A stretch of 64,000 bases of DNA, taken from assembly GCF_003097655.1 (NCBI RefSeq), contig NZ_QCZH01000005.1, forward strand, positions 62,001 to 126,000. Direction: 5' to 3'. Positions 29,912 through 38,874 of this stretch are shown here, in pieces. Source of the stretch: Flavobacterium laiguense. GTDB taxonomy: Bacteria; Bacteroidota; Bacteroidia; Flavobacteriales; Flavobacteriaceae. Each line of letters opens with the position of its first letter. Within the stretch, counting starts at the first letter, position 1. A program made the translations under genes and the position numbers. The notes below the pieces were generated by a model. That model did no database searches. It was not told the origin of the DNA and saw nothing but the letters and a program-made list of their open reading frames with translations.

Positions 29912-32356
29912 ATGTTAGATATTAAAGATTTTACTGTTTTTGAAAATAACTCCAGTTTTGATTTTAAGGGGTTTTTGATAAAGATATTAAGTTATTGGAA
30001 ATGGTTTTTGGGATCCGTATTTATAACACTAATGATTGCGTATCAGGTTAATATACGCAAAGAAAAGATTTACGGAATTGAAACCCTAATTTCGGTAAAA
30101 GAAGAAACCAATCCGCTTTTTACTTCAAATACAAGCTTGGTTTTTAATTGGGGTGGTGCTTCAGATCAAATTCAGACTATTTCGACCACTTTGCAATCTC
30201 GTTCCCATAATGAGTTGGTTGTTGATAAATTGCAGTTTTATATTGATTATTTGGTACAGGGGAAATACAATCTTACAGATGCATACGGAGCCGTTCCATT
30301 TTATGTGGATATTGATAAAAAGCAAGGGCAGGTAATCGGAAACGGTATCGGAATTAAATTTATAAGTGAAAATATATACGAATTGCGAATCCCTTTTGAG
30401 GGAACTTCAGCGTCATTGATTCATTATTCTGATAATAGTTACAGTAATACTGCCGTTGTTGAGGGCGAATATGTAAAAAAATATAAGGTAGGAGAGCTTG
30501 TTTCTTTGCCTTTTTTGAATTGGAAATTGCAAATTAAAGACAATCCCGGTTTGTATAAGGGAAATGAATACTTTGTTCGATTTAATGATTTTGACGGTAC
30601 TGTTTCCAATTATAGAAATATAAATGTTAGATCAGATGACAAAGGCGGGTCTATAATTACTTTGGGATTGCAAGGTACCAATAAGGCCCGAATGGTCGAA
30701 TATCTTAATTCGACTGTAAAGATGTTGATCAAAAGACAATTAGACAGTAAAAATCAATTTGCCACGAATACCATTAATTTTATTGACAGTACGCTTGTGG
30801 CAATGGAATTTCAGCTAAAAGAAACAGGTGATGAGCTAAAATCGTTTAGAAAAGACAAAAATATCTATGATGTTGAAGAAGGGGGAGGAGCCAAGTTTTC
30901 GGATAAGATTCTTGATTTTGATATAGAGAAAGATGCTGTAAACAGAAAAATAAACTATTGTAATTCTTTAAAATCCTATTTAAGAAACAGTGTAGATTAT
31001 TCAAAATTACCTGCGCCATCTGTGGCAGGAATTGAGGATCCTAATATTGTTGTCAATGTGTCTAAATTAATAGCACTTTCTACCCAAAGATCGGAAATGG
31101 CTTATGCCGTAAAAAGCGAAAAAATATTTAGGGATTTTGACAATCAAATGGAAGCGGTGAAGAATGTTTTATTAGAAAATATAACTACCGCAAAAGCTGC
31201 TTTGCAATATGATTTGGCTACAGTAGAAAGTAAAATTAATCAAACGGAAAGCAAGATTAAGCGTCTGCCGGATGATCAACAGGAATTGATAAAAATCAAA
31301 AGAAAATACGACCTAAATGACAATATTTACAGTACGTTTCTTCAAAAAAGAAGTGAAGCCGATATTGTAAAAGCGGCCAATTTATCGGATATCCATTTTA
31401 TAGATCCGGCAAAAGACATCGGGGGAGGACTTATTGGTCCGAAGACGGGAGTGAATTATGTATTGGCCTTATTTCTTGGATTGCTTCTTCCTTTGCTTGT
31501 AATAGTCGGTACTTTATTTGTCAATACTTCTATTCAGAATCCAGAGGATATCGATAGTCATAGCGGTATTCCTTTGATTGGAATTGTTGGCATAAATACG
31601 GATCATAATGATTTAGCTGTTTTTGAAAAACCTAAATCGGCATTGTCGGAATCCTTTAGATCAATTCGTTCTTCGCTTCAATTTTTATATAAAAAAAATA
31701 ATGTAGCTGGAGCAAAAACATTGATGATAACCTCTTCTGTGAGTGGGGAGGGGAAAACATTTTGTTCTATTAATATCGCTACAGTTTTTGCTTTAAGCGA
31801 GAAAAAGACTGTTGTTGTTGGTTTGGACTTAAGAAAACCTAAATTGTTTAAAGAGTTTGACTTGTCAAATGATTTAGGAGTTGTGAATTATCTTATCAAA
31901 CAAAAAAGGTTAGATGAGATCATTAATCCTACGGCTGTCCCTTTTCTGGATGTTATTCTTTCGGGGCCAATACCGCCTAATCCGTCGGAGTTGATCTTGG
32001 GCGAAACAATGAAAGAGTTAATGGATGAACTAAAAGAAAAGTACGATTATATTATTTTGGATACACCTCCGGTAGGTTTGGTGGCAGATTCTCTGGAATT
32101 GGCCCAATATTGTGACGTTACTTTGTATATTGTGCGACAAAATTTTACTAAAAAGGGAATGATAACTTTGTTGAATAATAGAGTGGATCGGGGAGAACTT
32201 CAGAACGCCAGTATTATTTTGAATGGTTTTGAAAATAAAGCCAAGTATGGAGGAGGTTATGGTTACGGTTATGGTTACGGTAGCGGGAATTATTCAAGTG
32301 GTTACCATGAAGGTGAAAAGAAAAAGAGTATTATTGAAAAAATCTTTAGAAAATAA
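29912..32356 (+). CDS. Wzc-like chain-length regulator and tyrosine autokinase
   Basis: This inner membrane protein of 814 residues controls export and polymer length through phosphorylation cycles. It has a Wzz domain between helix 1 (about 33-50) and helix 2 (about 513-536), with coiled-coil parts between them. The BY-kinase domain shows Walker A SVSGEGKT (about 609-616), the A' motif VVVGLDLRKPK, Walker B YIILDTPP (about 712-719) and a tyrosine cluster at the C-terminus (GYGYGYGYGSGNYSSGY). The kinase and its Tyr substrate are thus fused. No separate phosphatase gene is adjacent. Confidence 0.92.
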   Translation: MLDIKDFTVFENNSSFDFKGFLIKILSYWKWFLGSVFITLMIAYQVNIRKEKIYGIETLISVKEETNPLFTSNTSLVFNWGGASDQIQTISTTLQSRSHNELVVDKLQFYIDYLVQGKYNLTDAYGAVPFYVDIDKKQGQVIGNGIGIKFISENIYELRIPFEGTSASLIHYSDNSYSNTAVVEGEYVKKYKVGELVSLPFLNWKLQIKDNPGLYKGNEYFVRFNDFDGTVSNYRNINVRSDDKGGSIITLGLQGTNKARMVEYLNSTVKMLIKRQLDSKNQFATNTINFIDSTLVAMEFQLKETGDELKSFRKDKNIYDVEEGGGAKFSDKILDFDIEKDAVNRKINYCNSLKSYLRNSVDYSKLPAPSVAGIEDPNIVVNVSKLIALSTQRSEMAYAVKSEKIFRDFDNQMEAVKNVLLENITTAKAALQYDLATVESKINQTESKIKRLPDDQQELIKIKRKYDLNDNIYSTFLQKRSEADIVKAANLSDIHFIDPAKDIGGGLIGPKTGVNYVLALFLGLLLPLLVIVGTLFVNTSIQNPEDIDSHSGIPLIGIVGINTDHNDLAVFEKPKSALSESFRSIRSSLQFLYKKNNVAGAKTLMITSSVSGEGKTFCSINIATVFALSEKKTVVVGLDLRKPKLFKEFDLSNDLGVVNYLIKQKRLDEIINPTAVPFLDVILSGPIPPNPSELILGETMKELMDELKEKYDYIILDTPPVGLVADSLELAQYCDVTLYIVRQNFTKKGMITLLNNRVDRGELQNASIILNGFENKAKYGGGYGYGYGYGSGNYSSGYHEGEKKKSIIEKIFRK

Positions 32357-32388
32357 TAGCTGCATAGGCTGTTTTAAATGAATTGGGA

Positions 32389-33375
32389 ATGATAGAAAAT
32401 AATAAAAAGGCAATATTAATTACCGGAGGTGCAGGATTTATAGGATCTAATCTGTGTGAGTATTTTTTATCCAAAAATTATAAAGTAGTTTGTTTGGATA
32501 ATTTTGCTACGGGTCATCGTCATAATTTGAAGGATTTCATGAACAATGAAAATTTCAGTTTGATTGAAGGTGATATACGAAACGCAGAAGCTTGTAAGCA
32601 AGCGGTACAAGGAATAGATTACGTGTTGCATCAAGCGGCATTGGGTTCTGTACCGAGATCGATTAACGATCCAGTTACCACAAACGATGTCAATGTTTCT
32701 GGTTTTTTGAATATGTTGGTAGCTGCAAGAGACGCCAATGTAAAGCGATTTGTGTATGCGGCCAGTTCTTCAACTTATGGAGATTCTGTGGGATTGCCCA
32801 AAGTAGAAGACGTTATAGGAAAGCCTCTTTCGCCTTATGCGATTACAAAATACGTAAACGAGTTGTATGCGGAAATTTTCAGTAGAACTTATGGATTAGA
32901 GACTATCGGGTTGCGTTATTTTAATGTATTTGGACGCAAACAAGATCCAAACGGGGCTTATGCGGCAGTTATTCCGAAGTTTGTGATGCAATTGATGCAA
33001 CAGGAGAGCCCAAGAATAAATGGTGATGGGAATTATTCGCGTGATTTTACGTATATCGATAACGTAATTCAGATGAATGAGTTGGCGATGACTACTGAAA
33101 ATCCAGAAGCGGTAAATACGGTTTACAATACTGCTTATGGAGATCGCAATACCTTAAATGATTTAATCGGTTATTTAAAAACATTTTTAGCGGAATATGA
33201 TCCAAAGATTGCAGAAGTAGCAATTGAATACGGGCCTAACAGAGCGGGTGATATTCCTCATTCGTTGGCCAGTATTGATAAAGCCAAAACGATGTTGGGA
33301 TACAATCCTAAGTACTCCTTGCAAGAGGGATTGAAAGAAGCGGTAGGTTGGTATTGGGAGAATTTAAGGAGATAG
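32389..33375 (+). CDS. UDP-GlcNAc/UDP-hexuronate 4-epimerase (WbpP/TviC type)
   Basis: A short-chain dehydrogenase of 328 residues with the NAD-binding TGGAGFIG (12-19), Ser residues in AASSSTYG and the catalytic Tyr150-x-x-x-Lys154. Its features (GSVPRSINDP, RYFNVFGRKQDPNGAYAAV) match the WbpP/WbgU/TviC branch that epimerises UDP-N-acetylhexosamines or their uronic acids. The next gene is a UDP-glucose dehydrogenase, so the two supply acidic sugars. The start at ATG 32389 is preferred over a TTG two codons earlier. Confidence 0.85.
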   Translation: MIENNKKAILITGGAGFIGSNLCEYFLSKNYKVVCLDNFATGHRHNLKDFMNNENFSLIEGDIRNAEACKQAVQGIDYVLHQAALGSVPRSINDPVTTNDVNVSGFLNMLVAARDANVKRFVYAASSSTYGDSVGLPKVEDVIGKPLSPYAITKYVNELYAEIFSRTYGLETIGLRYFNVFGRKQDPNGAYAAVIPKFVMQLMQQESPRINGDGNYSRDFTYIDNVIQMNELAMTTENPEAVNTVYNTAYGDRNTLNDLIGYLKTFLAEYDPKIAEVAIEYGPNRAGDIPHSLASIDKAKTMLGYNPKYSLQEGLKEAVGWYWENLRR

Positions 33376-33457
33376 TAGATTTTAGATTTTAGAAAAAAGA
33401 TTTCAGAATAGAATAGAGAGAATAGAATAGAGAGAAAAGAGAAAATAGAATAGCGAT
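33376..33457. repeat. Simple-sequence spacer, AGAATAGAGAGA type
   Basis: The spacer is built of short purine-rich repeats (GAATAGAG variants). The same text type recurs in the spacers around 57938-58010 and 59400-59455 of the second polysaccharide locus. Confidence 0.5.
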
Positions 33458-34849
33458 ATGAAAATTACAAAAATTTGTTGCATTGGAGCAGGATATGTTG
33501 GAGGGCCAACGATGGCCGTTATTGCACAAAAATGCCCTCACATTCAAGTTACGGTTGTCGATTTGAATGCAGAAAGAATTTTAGCATGGAATGATGAAAA
33601 CACGGATAATATTCCAATTTATGAACCGGGTTTAGATGCTATTGTAGCGGAAGCGAGAGGGAGAAACCTGTTTTTTTCCACCGAAGTGGATAAGGCAATA
33701 GATGAAGCTCAAATCATTTTTATATCGGTAAATACGCCCACTAAAACCTACGGAAAAGGAAAAGGAATGGCAGCCGATTTGAAGTATATTGAATTATGTG
33801 CCAGGCAAATTGCCAAAGTATCCAAAGCGAATAAAATTGTTGTTGAGAAATCCACCTTGCCAGTGCGTACCGCTGAGGCTATAAAAAGCATTCTTGATAC
33901 TACCGGGAATGGAGTTCAATTTCAGATATTGTCGAATCCGGAGTTTTTGGCCGAAGGTACTGCAGTTCAGGATTTATTGAGTCCAGATCGAATATTGATA
34001 GGGGGAGATCCTTCTGTAGAGGGGCAAAAAGCGATTCAAGCCTTGGTAGATGTGTATTCGAATTGGGTGAGTCCAGAGAAAATACTCACCACCAATGTAT
34101 GGTCATCGGAATTGTCCAAATTGACGGCCAATGCATTTTTAGCCCAAAGAATTTCGTCTATAAACGCCATGTCTGAGCTTTGTGAAAAAACAGGTGCCGA
34201 TGTCAATGAAGTGGCCAAAGCCATAGGAATGGACAGCCGAATTGGGTCTAAATTCCTTAAGGCTTCAGTAGGATTTGGAGGCTCTTGTTTTCAAAAAGAC
34301 ATTTTGAATTTGGTTTATATCGCAAAATCATACGGGTTGAATGAAGTAGCCGATTATTGGGAACAGGTCATTATTATGAACGACCACCAAAAGCGACGTT
34401 TCTCCAATACTATAGTGCAAACACTTTACAATACGGTTGCCGATAAAAAGATTGCATTTTTGGGTTGGGCTTTCAAGAAAGACACCAATGACACGAGAGA
34501 GTCGGCTGCGATATATGTAGCCAATGATTTGGTTAATGAACAGGCAAAAATTGCAGTATATGACCCTAAAGTGTCCAGAAAAAAAATCCTTGCCGATTTG
34601 GATTACTTAGAAACCAGAACTGCAGAAGAGAATGCCAATAGTATACTTACTTTTGACGATCCTTATTTGTCTTGTGAGAAAGCTCATGCCGTTGCAGTAC
34701 TTACCGAATGGGATGAATTTGTAAACTATGATTGGCAAAAGATTTACGATGGCATGCAAAAACCAGCTTTTGTTTTTGATGGGAGAAATATACTTGATAA
34801 AACAAAGCTCGAAAAAATTGGTTTCGTTTACCAAGCTATTGGGTCTTGA
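33458..34849 (+). CDS. ugd: UDP-glucose 6-dehydrogenase
   Basis: The enzyme oxidises UDP-glucose twice to UDP-glucuronate. The 463 residues include the NAD site [11 protein letters not shown] (8-18), [10 protein letters not shown] with the loop lysine, the catalytic Cys277 in [10 protein letters not shown] and the C-terminal domain with [14 protein letters not shown]. It is of the longer eukaryote-like type (about 460 residues), not the short bacterial WbpA/WbpO type found at 56579. It is last in the first polysaccharide cluster, and a terminator follows. Confidence 0.93.
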   Translation: MKITKICCIGAGYVGGPTMAVIAQKCPHIQVTVVDLNAERILAWNDENTDNIPIYEPGLDAIVAEARGRNLFFSTEVDKAIDEAQIIFISVNTPTKTYGKGKGMAADLKYIELCARQIAKVSKANKIVVEKSTLPVRTAEAIKSILDTTGNGVQFQILSNPEFLAEGTAVQDLLSPDRILIGGDPSVEGQKAIQALVDVYSNWVSPEKILTTNVWSSELSKLTANAFLAQRISSINAMSELCEKTGADVNEVAKAIGMDSRIGSKFLKASVGFGGSCFQKDILNLVYIAKSYGLNEVADYWEQVIIMNDHQKRRFSNTIVQTLYNTVADKKIAFLGWAFKKDTNDTRESAAIYVANDLVNEQAKIAVYDPKVSRKKILADLDYLETRTAEENANSILTFDDPYLSCEKAHAVAVLTEWDEFVNYDWQKIYDGMQKPAFVFDGRNILDKTKLEKIGFVYQAIGS

Positions 34850-34918
34850 TGGTTTAAAAATATAATAAAAAGGCGTTTAAAATAAAACATCACTAATCGA
34901 CTATAATCTTCAAAAGAG

Positions 34919-34947
34919 AAAGGGCTAATTTTTTAGCCCTTTTTTTA
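34919..34947 (+). terminator. Terminator after ugd
   Basis: AAAGGGCTAA (34919-34928) pairs with TTAGCCCTTT (34933-34942), followed by T residues. Confidence 0.85.
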
Positions 34948-34960
34948 TGCAGTTTGTTAT

Positions 34961-34995
34961 TTAAACTCAGAATCTGCATTAGAAATCTACTGCAT
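34961..34995 (+). repeat. 35-nt dispersed repeat, copy 1
   Basis: TTAAACTCAGAATCTGCATT followed by AGAAATCTACTGCAT. A nearly identical 35-nt copy in the same direction lies at 54602-54636, and an inverted partial copy lies near 35058-35079. Confidence 0.6.
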
Positions 34996-35494
34996 CTGAC
35001 TTCTTCTGCAAAATCAAGCACTTACTTTTATTGAATAATTCAGCTTCGTTACGAAGTCTAATGCGGATTCTGGGTTGAATTCTAATTTCAAGAAAGTGTA
35101 TTTGAGGACTTTAACAAAGAGTTGCTAACCGAGAAGAGCATTGTCAAAATGGTACGCAGATGAAACGGATTCGCTAAAGCGATACGCAGATAAAAACAGA
35201 TTTTGAAAGGAGTTAGGTAGGATTCGCATTAGAAGTCCATTACAGCTATATCCGTTTTAGAAATCAGGTACTTACTTTGATTACAAGAGTGGAATTTACT
35301 CTCGTTGACATTTTAGCTTTAGTTGTTTTTTAAGTAAATAAGTCGTTAGGTTTATTATAGGGATAGTATAGTTTTAATCTAAAATATTTGTTGATTTTTG
35401 GTTATCAATTAGTTGCGATTTATGTATGAACTGCTTATTGAACCAGTGTTATTACATTATGAAAGTGTGTGAGACTTTTTAATTGTCCTTTATG
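34996..35494. other. Non-coding repeat-rich stretch
   Basis: I see no credible gene here. The stretch consists of scattered repeat fragments: an inverted partial copy of the 35-nt repeat (about 35058-35079), copy 1 of a 134-bp direct repeat (35085-35218), and GCATTAGAAGTCCATTACAG variants near 35229. Confidence 0.6.
35085..35218 (+). repeat. 134-bp direct repeat, copy 1
   Basis: It runs from ATTTCAAGAAAGTGTATTTG to GGAGTTAGGTA. The second copy, about 80 percent alike by eye, is at 35825-35958. Both hold a short palindrome (ACGCAGATGAAAC ... CGATACGCAGAT). Confidence 0.6.
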
Positions 35495-35694
35495 CTATCC
35501 GATAATACAACGTAAAACATGTTCTAACTGAAGGCCTGAATAACTACAAAATTCCTCTATGGAAATTAATTGATGTGGTTCTTTATTCAAGTTGTCTTTA
35601 ATTTTATTCAAATACAACCTTGCCTGTCTGTTTTACCGGTAATACGTTGTACATCTTTTGGATAAATACATACCCTGATGTTTGCTGATATCAC
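35495..35694 (-). pseudogene. Frameshifted copy of the small gene at 38603
   Basis: The reverse strand aligns over its whole length with the intact gene at 38603-38806. The start codon region reads GTGATATCAGC in place of ATGATAGCAGG. A four-base loss (AAAACAGACAGG against AAAACATACAGACAGG) breaks the frame early, so it is a pseudogene. The two copies frame the cassette at 36377-37948. Confidence 0.65.
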
Positions 35695-36376
35695 ACTACT
35701 AATTTTAATACATTATCCATACTTAGGGTACGGCTTTGACTACCTCTCTCATATATAGCAAAAATACTAAAATGTAATTAGTTTTTCATTATAAATTTTT
35801 GTGTGTTATGGTATTTTAAATCCAGATTTCAAGAAAGTGTATTTGGGACTTGGAGAAAGAGTTGCTTACCAAGAAAAGCATTGTCAATAGTACGCGGATG
35901 AAACGGGTTCGCTAAGGCGAAACGCGGATAAAAACGGATTTTTGAAAGGCGTTAGGTAAAGATTTGCTAACTTAAGTAAGCGACTGTTTGAAAAGATTCA
36001 TATCTGTTTTGGACACGAATTTCACGAATTTTCACGAATTCCGTTGTCTTGAAAAATTTCACGAATTCCGCCTAAAGTCGTTATCATTGCAATCTGGGTT
36101 AAAAAAGACGTATCGAGAATTAGAAAATTCAGTGCAAAAAACTAGTTCTCGATACATTTTTTGTTCCATTTCATTACACAAAAAACACTCGAACTGACGT
36201 TTTTTAGTGACTAAAAAGTGTTGTTATAGGCTTTTTACTACCGTTTTTGACCATGCCCCTTTGAAATTTGATTTAAATGATGAAATCTTTGCTCAGATCA
36301 TTCCCGATTTAGTTGCAACGAATATTCAGGATGAAAGAGTAGATCAATCATTTTTAAACTTAAATTTTAAATTATT
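35695..36376. other. Non-coding stretch before the cassette
   Basis: It contains the second copy of the 134-bp repeat (35825-35958) and, near 36010-36070, repeated CACGAATT motifs (GGACACGAATTTCACGAATT), a type of scattered sequence. A possible coding remnant sits in 36207-36376 (in frame, residues like DLNDEIFAQIIPDLVATNIQ) but it has no clear start or partner, so it is not called as a gene. Confidence 0.45.
35825..35958 (+). repeat. 134-bp direct repeat, copy 2
   Basis: Second copy of the element at 35085-35218, from ATTTCAAGAAAGTGTATTTG to GGCGTTAGGTA, 740 bp downstream in the same orientation. Confidence 0.6.
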
Positions 36377-37132
36377 ATGGCAAAGCAGAAAGGCATAATT
36401 AAATTGAAAGGTACTATCGGAGATATTACTTTTTATAAATCAAAGGATGGGTATATTGCCCGTGAGAAAGGTGGCATTGATGCCAACAGAATAGCTAACG
36501 ACCCTGCGTTTCAGCGAACGCGTGAGAATGGTTCTGAATTTGGTAGGGCAGGTAAGGCAGGTAAAACGTTGCGTTTGGCTTTGCGCAGTTTACTATTGAA
36601 TGCTTCTGACAATAGAATGGTGAGTCGACTTACCCAGTCGATGATTAAAGTTATCCAAGCGGATTTGACCAATGATCGTGGATTGCGAAATGTAATCGAT
36701 GGCGAAGCGGAATTGCTTACGGGTTTTGATTTTAACATTACCGGAAAATTGGGAACGACATTATTTGCTCCATTTGTGGGAGGCATTGATCGTGTTAGTG
36801 GTGAAATCACAGTTGCTTTGGAATCTTTCATACCCATAAATATGATTGCGGCTCCGGGAGGGACTACCCATTTTAAAATTATTTCAGGAGGTGCTGAAAT
36901 TGATTTTGAAGCAGAAACTTTTGTTTTCTCGGGTTCTGAAACCGCCGTACTGCCGTGGGATTCCGCACCGACTGTTGCCATTCAACATTTGAATAAGGTA
37001 AGCCCAGGAAGCACAAAGCCTTTGTTTTTGGCTTTGGGCGTTGAGTTTTATCAAGGTGTAAATGGTAAAATGTATCCTTTGAAAAATGGTTCTTACAATC
37101 CATTGGCATTGGTACAAGTTAGCGGATTGTAG
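36377..37132 (+). CDS. Cassette protein of unknown function, 251 residues
   Basis: I do not recognise a known function. The N-terminus MAKQKGIIKLKGTIGDITFY is basic, followed by SKDGYIAREKGGIDANRIAN and a helical part with QRTRENGSEFGRAGKAGKTL. The second half is rich in beta-type segments and Gly (AAPGGTTHFKIISGGAEIDF). There is no signal peptide or membrane segment. The gene is followed one base later by a DUF5675 gene and then by two small membrane-protein genes, all on the same strand, so they form an operon. Phage or tailocin ancestry is possible but not shown. Confidence 0.7.
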   Translation: MAKQKGIIKLKGTIGDITFYKSKDGYIAREKGGIDANRIANDPAFQRTRENGSEFGRAGKAGKTLRLALRSLLLNASDNRMVSRLTQSMIKVIQADLTNDRGLRNVIDGEAELLTGFDFNITGKLGTTLFAPFVGGIDRVSGEITVALESFIPINMIAAPGGTTHFKIISGGAEIDFEAETFVFSGSETAVLPWDSAPTVAIQHLNKVSPGSTKPLFLALGVEFYQGVNGKMYPLKNGSYNPLALVQVSGL

Positions 37133-37133
37133 G

Positions 37134-37529
37134 ATGGATTTAATATTATCCAGAACTTATTTTCCTGATGGAACTAACGGAAAACTCGAATGTGAGGGCA
37201 AACTGATTTGTTGTACCATTGAATTACCATGGTTCGATAATGAGAAAAGAGTTTCCTGTATTCCTACGGGGAAGTATTTGTTGAGGAAGCGATACAGTAA
37301 GAAGTTTCGATGGCATATTGAGGTAGTGGATGTGGAAAACAGAAGTTTTATTTTGTTTCATCCTGCTAATAATGCTAAGAAAGAATTGAATGGCTGTATT
37401 GCTCCCGTGACGCAACTCTCCGGACCTGGTTTAGGTCTTGAATCGCGACAAGCTTTTATCAAATTGAAAAGTTTAGTTTATAAAGCTTTGGAGCGCGAGG
37501 ATTTGGTTTCATTAATTGTTCAATCTTAA
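37134..37529 (+). CDS. DUF5675-type protein, L,D-transpeptidase-like
   Basis: The 131 residues begin MDLILSRTYFPDGTNGKLEC, with ELPWFDNEKRVSCIPTGKYL (about 29-48) and FILFHPANNAKKELNGCIAP near residues 80-99. The His-x(n)-Gly-Cys arrangement is like the catalytic site of YkuD-type L,D-transpeptidases, and I associate this pattern with DUF5675, a domain common in phages and Bacteroidota. That relation is inference. Its start overlaps nothing and lies 1 nt after the first cassette gene, so translation is coupled. The next genes encode small membrane proteins, which resembles a lysis-type arrangement. Confidence 0.7.
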   Translation: MDLILSRTYFPDGTNGKLECEGKLICCTIELPWFDNEKRVSCIPTGKYLLRKRYSKKFRWHIEVVDVENRSFILFHPANNAKKELNGCIAPVTQLSGPGLGLESRQAFIKLKSLVYKALEREDLVSLIVQS

Positions 37530-37539
37530 AATATTATTT

Positions 37540-37779
37540 ATGAATGTAATACAAAGAGCGAAAGCTCCCACTCCAAAATTTTTCAAAGTGCTTCGGAATA
37601 TTGGATTGACATTGGCCGCGGTTGGCGGAACTGTTTTGGCTGCGCCAGTTGCTTTGCCTATAGTAGTTGTCTCCATTGGAGGGTATTTGGCTTTGGCTGG
37701 TGGTGTACTATCGGCAGTAAGTCAGATTACAACCCTTAACGAAGGGAGCCTTCAGAAAGTTGAGGATGACGAGCAGTAA
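37540..37779 (+). CDS. Small membrane protein of the cassette
   Basis: The start is taken at ATG 37540 (MNVIQRAKAPTPKFFKVLRN), giving 79 residues. Two hydrophobic segments follow (IGLTLAAVGGTVLAAPVALP and IVVVSIGGYLALAGGVLSAV), then an acidic tail. It lies 10 nt after the DUF5675 gene and overlaps the next gene by 14 nt. The size and two membrane spans are holin-like, but no family match is known to me. Confidence 0.65.
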   Translation: MNVIQRAKAPTPKFFKVLRNIGLTLAAVGGTVLAAPVALPIVVVSIGGYLALAGGVLSAVSQITTLNEGSLQKVEDDEQ

Positions 37780-37948
37780 CCCAATATTAATTGGTACTGC
37801 CGGCGGTACTTTTTTGAGTGTATTACCGAATTTGAATTCGGAGGATATTTTAAAAACTGTTTTTTTGGCTGCGATTGGAGCCCTAGTCAGTTTTGTATTA
37901 TCGATGGTACTCAAATTTATCGTCAAGAAGCACAAGAAGAAGTTTTAG
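37766..37948 (+). CDS. Second small membrane protein of the cassette
   Basis: The start is taken at ATG 37766 (MTSSNPILIGTAGGTFLSVL), giving 60 residues. A hydrophobic stretch FLAAIGALVSFVLSMVLKFI is followed by a lysine-rich end (VKKHKKKF). It overlaps the previous gene, which indicates translational coupling. A one-span protein with a charged tail could be a partner of the preceding membrane protein. The function is unknown. Confidence 0.6.
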   Translation: MTSSNPILIGTAGGTFLSVLPNLNSEDILKTVFLAAIGALVSFVLSMVLKFIVKKHKKKF

Positions 37949-38602
37949 TTGGGTTGTAATGACTCAGTGTTGAACTAAATTAAGCCCAAACCGAAAGGAT
38001 TGGGCTTTTTTTGTTTAGAGATTGTATTTTAGATTAAGATAATTTCTATTGTTGCTACTGATTTTGACAAGGATTGTCGAGTTACTTGAGGAGATCCCTC
38101 GTTCCTCGGGAAGACAATATTGTGGGGGATTTTTTCTTTTAGTTCACGTAATTTTTATTATAATGGTGTTCGCTGAATCTTCGATTTGCCTTGATGCAAA
38201 AGAAACAAAAGATCAAGCCTGAATATTTTTACACCAAAAATCATCGGACAGATTTTCCTATCGCGACCCCAGCCGCTCGTGTTTCACACTCGACTCCGGG
38301 GTCACTCCCAATGTCATTAAGTTAAAGAAAAACTGCTGATTTTACTTGGATTATCGAGTTACTTGTGTGTTCTCTCCTGCGTCGAGATGACAAACTTTGT
38401 GCATAATACATTCCTACTTCGTTCCGTTTTGTCATTCCGACGGAGGAGGAATCACATAATACGAGAACGCTCGAGGCTCCCAAGTACTGAAAAAGCTCAT
38501 AAAAAAGCTTAACTTAATGACATTGGTTCACTCCCTGCGGCCAACGCGCAAATCCTTATTGTGGTTTTAGGTGTGGCAACTATAAGGGTGAGAGGAGGAC
38601 GG
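37949..38602. other. Non-coding stretch with scattered repeats
   Basis: There is no credible gene. It has a hairpin after the cassette (AAGCCCAAACC and GGATTGGGCTT around 37981-38008, followed by T residues), then CTCGTTCCTCGGGAAGACA-type sequence, and the 219-bp inverted-repeat element listed separately. Confidence 0.55.
38309..38527. mobile_element. MITE-like element, about 219 bp
   Basis: CCAATGTCATTAAGTTAA (38308-38325) and TTAACTTAATGACATTGG (38509-38526) are perfect inverted repeats of 18 bp. The flanking TCACTCC occurs on both sides (38302-38308 and 38528-38534), like a 7-bp target duplication. The surroundings (GGGGTCACTCC on the left, TTCACTCCCTGCGGCC on the right) would join into one sequence if the element were removed. 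The interior is non-coding and includes the GTCATTCCGACGGAGGAGGA motif. Confidence 0.6.
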
Positions 38603-38806
38603 TTATCCGATTATACAACGCAAAACATGTTCTAACTGGAGGCCTGAATATGAACAAAATTCCTCGATTGAAATTAATTGATGTGGTTCTTTATTCAAGT
38701 TGTCTTTAATTTTATTTAAATACAATCTTGCCTGTCTGTATGTTTTACCAGTAATACGTTGTACATCTTTTGGATAAATACATGCTCTAATGTTTCCTGC
38801 TATCAT
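38603..38806 (-). CDS. Small basic protein, intact copy
   Basis: The 67-residue frame (ATG at 38804-38806) reads IYPKDVQRITGKTYRQARLY (10-29) and then KIKDNLNKEPHQLISIEEFC. This looks like a short DNA-binding or regulatory protein of a type common in Bacteroidota; I recall the pattern (K-D-V/I-Q-x-I-T-G-K-S/T-Y-R) but have no function for it. A degenerate copy lies at 35495-35694 on the same strand. Confidence 0.6.
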   Translation of the reverse strand: MIAGNIRACIYPKDVQRITGKTYRQARLYLNKIKDNLNKEPHQLISIEEFCSYSGLQLEHVLRCIIG

Positions 38807-38874
38807 ACTCTTGTTTTTAATACACTATCTGAAGCAAACACCAGATCTTCTGTACTGATAATTTTGGCTGCCAT
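38803..38874 (-). CDS. Possible 23-residue upstream ORF
   Basis: A short frame, MAAKIISTEDLVFASDSVLK plus three residues, ends in TGA overlapping the ATG of the 67-residue gene (ATGA overlap). Its start resembles the N-terminus of Bacteroidota helix-turn-helix proteins (KIITTEDL), so it may be a remnant of one or a leader peptide. Confidence 0.35.
   Translation of the reverse strand: MAAKIISTEDLVFASDSVLKTRV

Noticed and set aside
36207..36398. 63-residue frame before the cassette
   Set aside because: The end looks protein-like but the first part does not, and no start is supported; it is at most a remnant.
36511..36981. 156-residue minus-strand frame inside the cassette gene
   Set aside because: The plus-strand gene is in an operon with coupled neighbours; the reverse frame is a shadow. 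It is not excluded absolutely because the plus-strand product is unknown.
36377..37948. Complete prophage
   Set aside because: No capsid, terminase, portal, tail or integrase genes are visible; only a lysis-like set remains.
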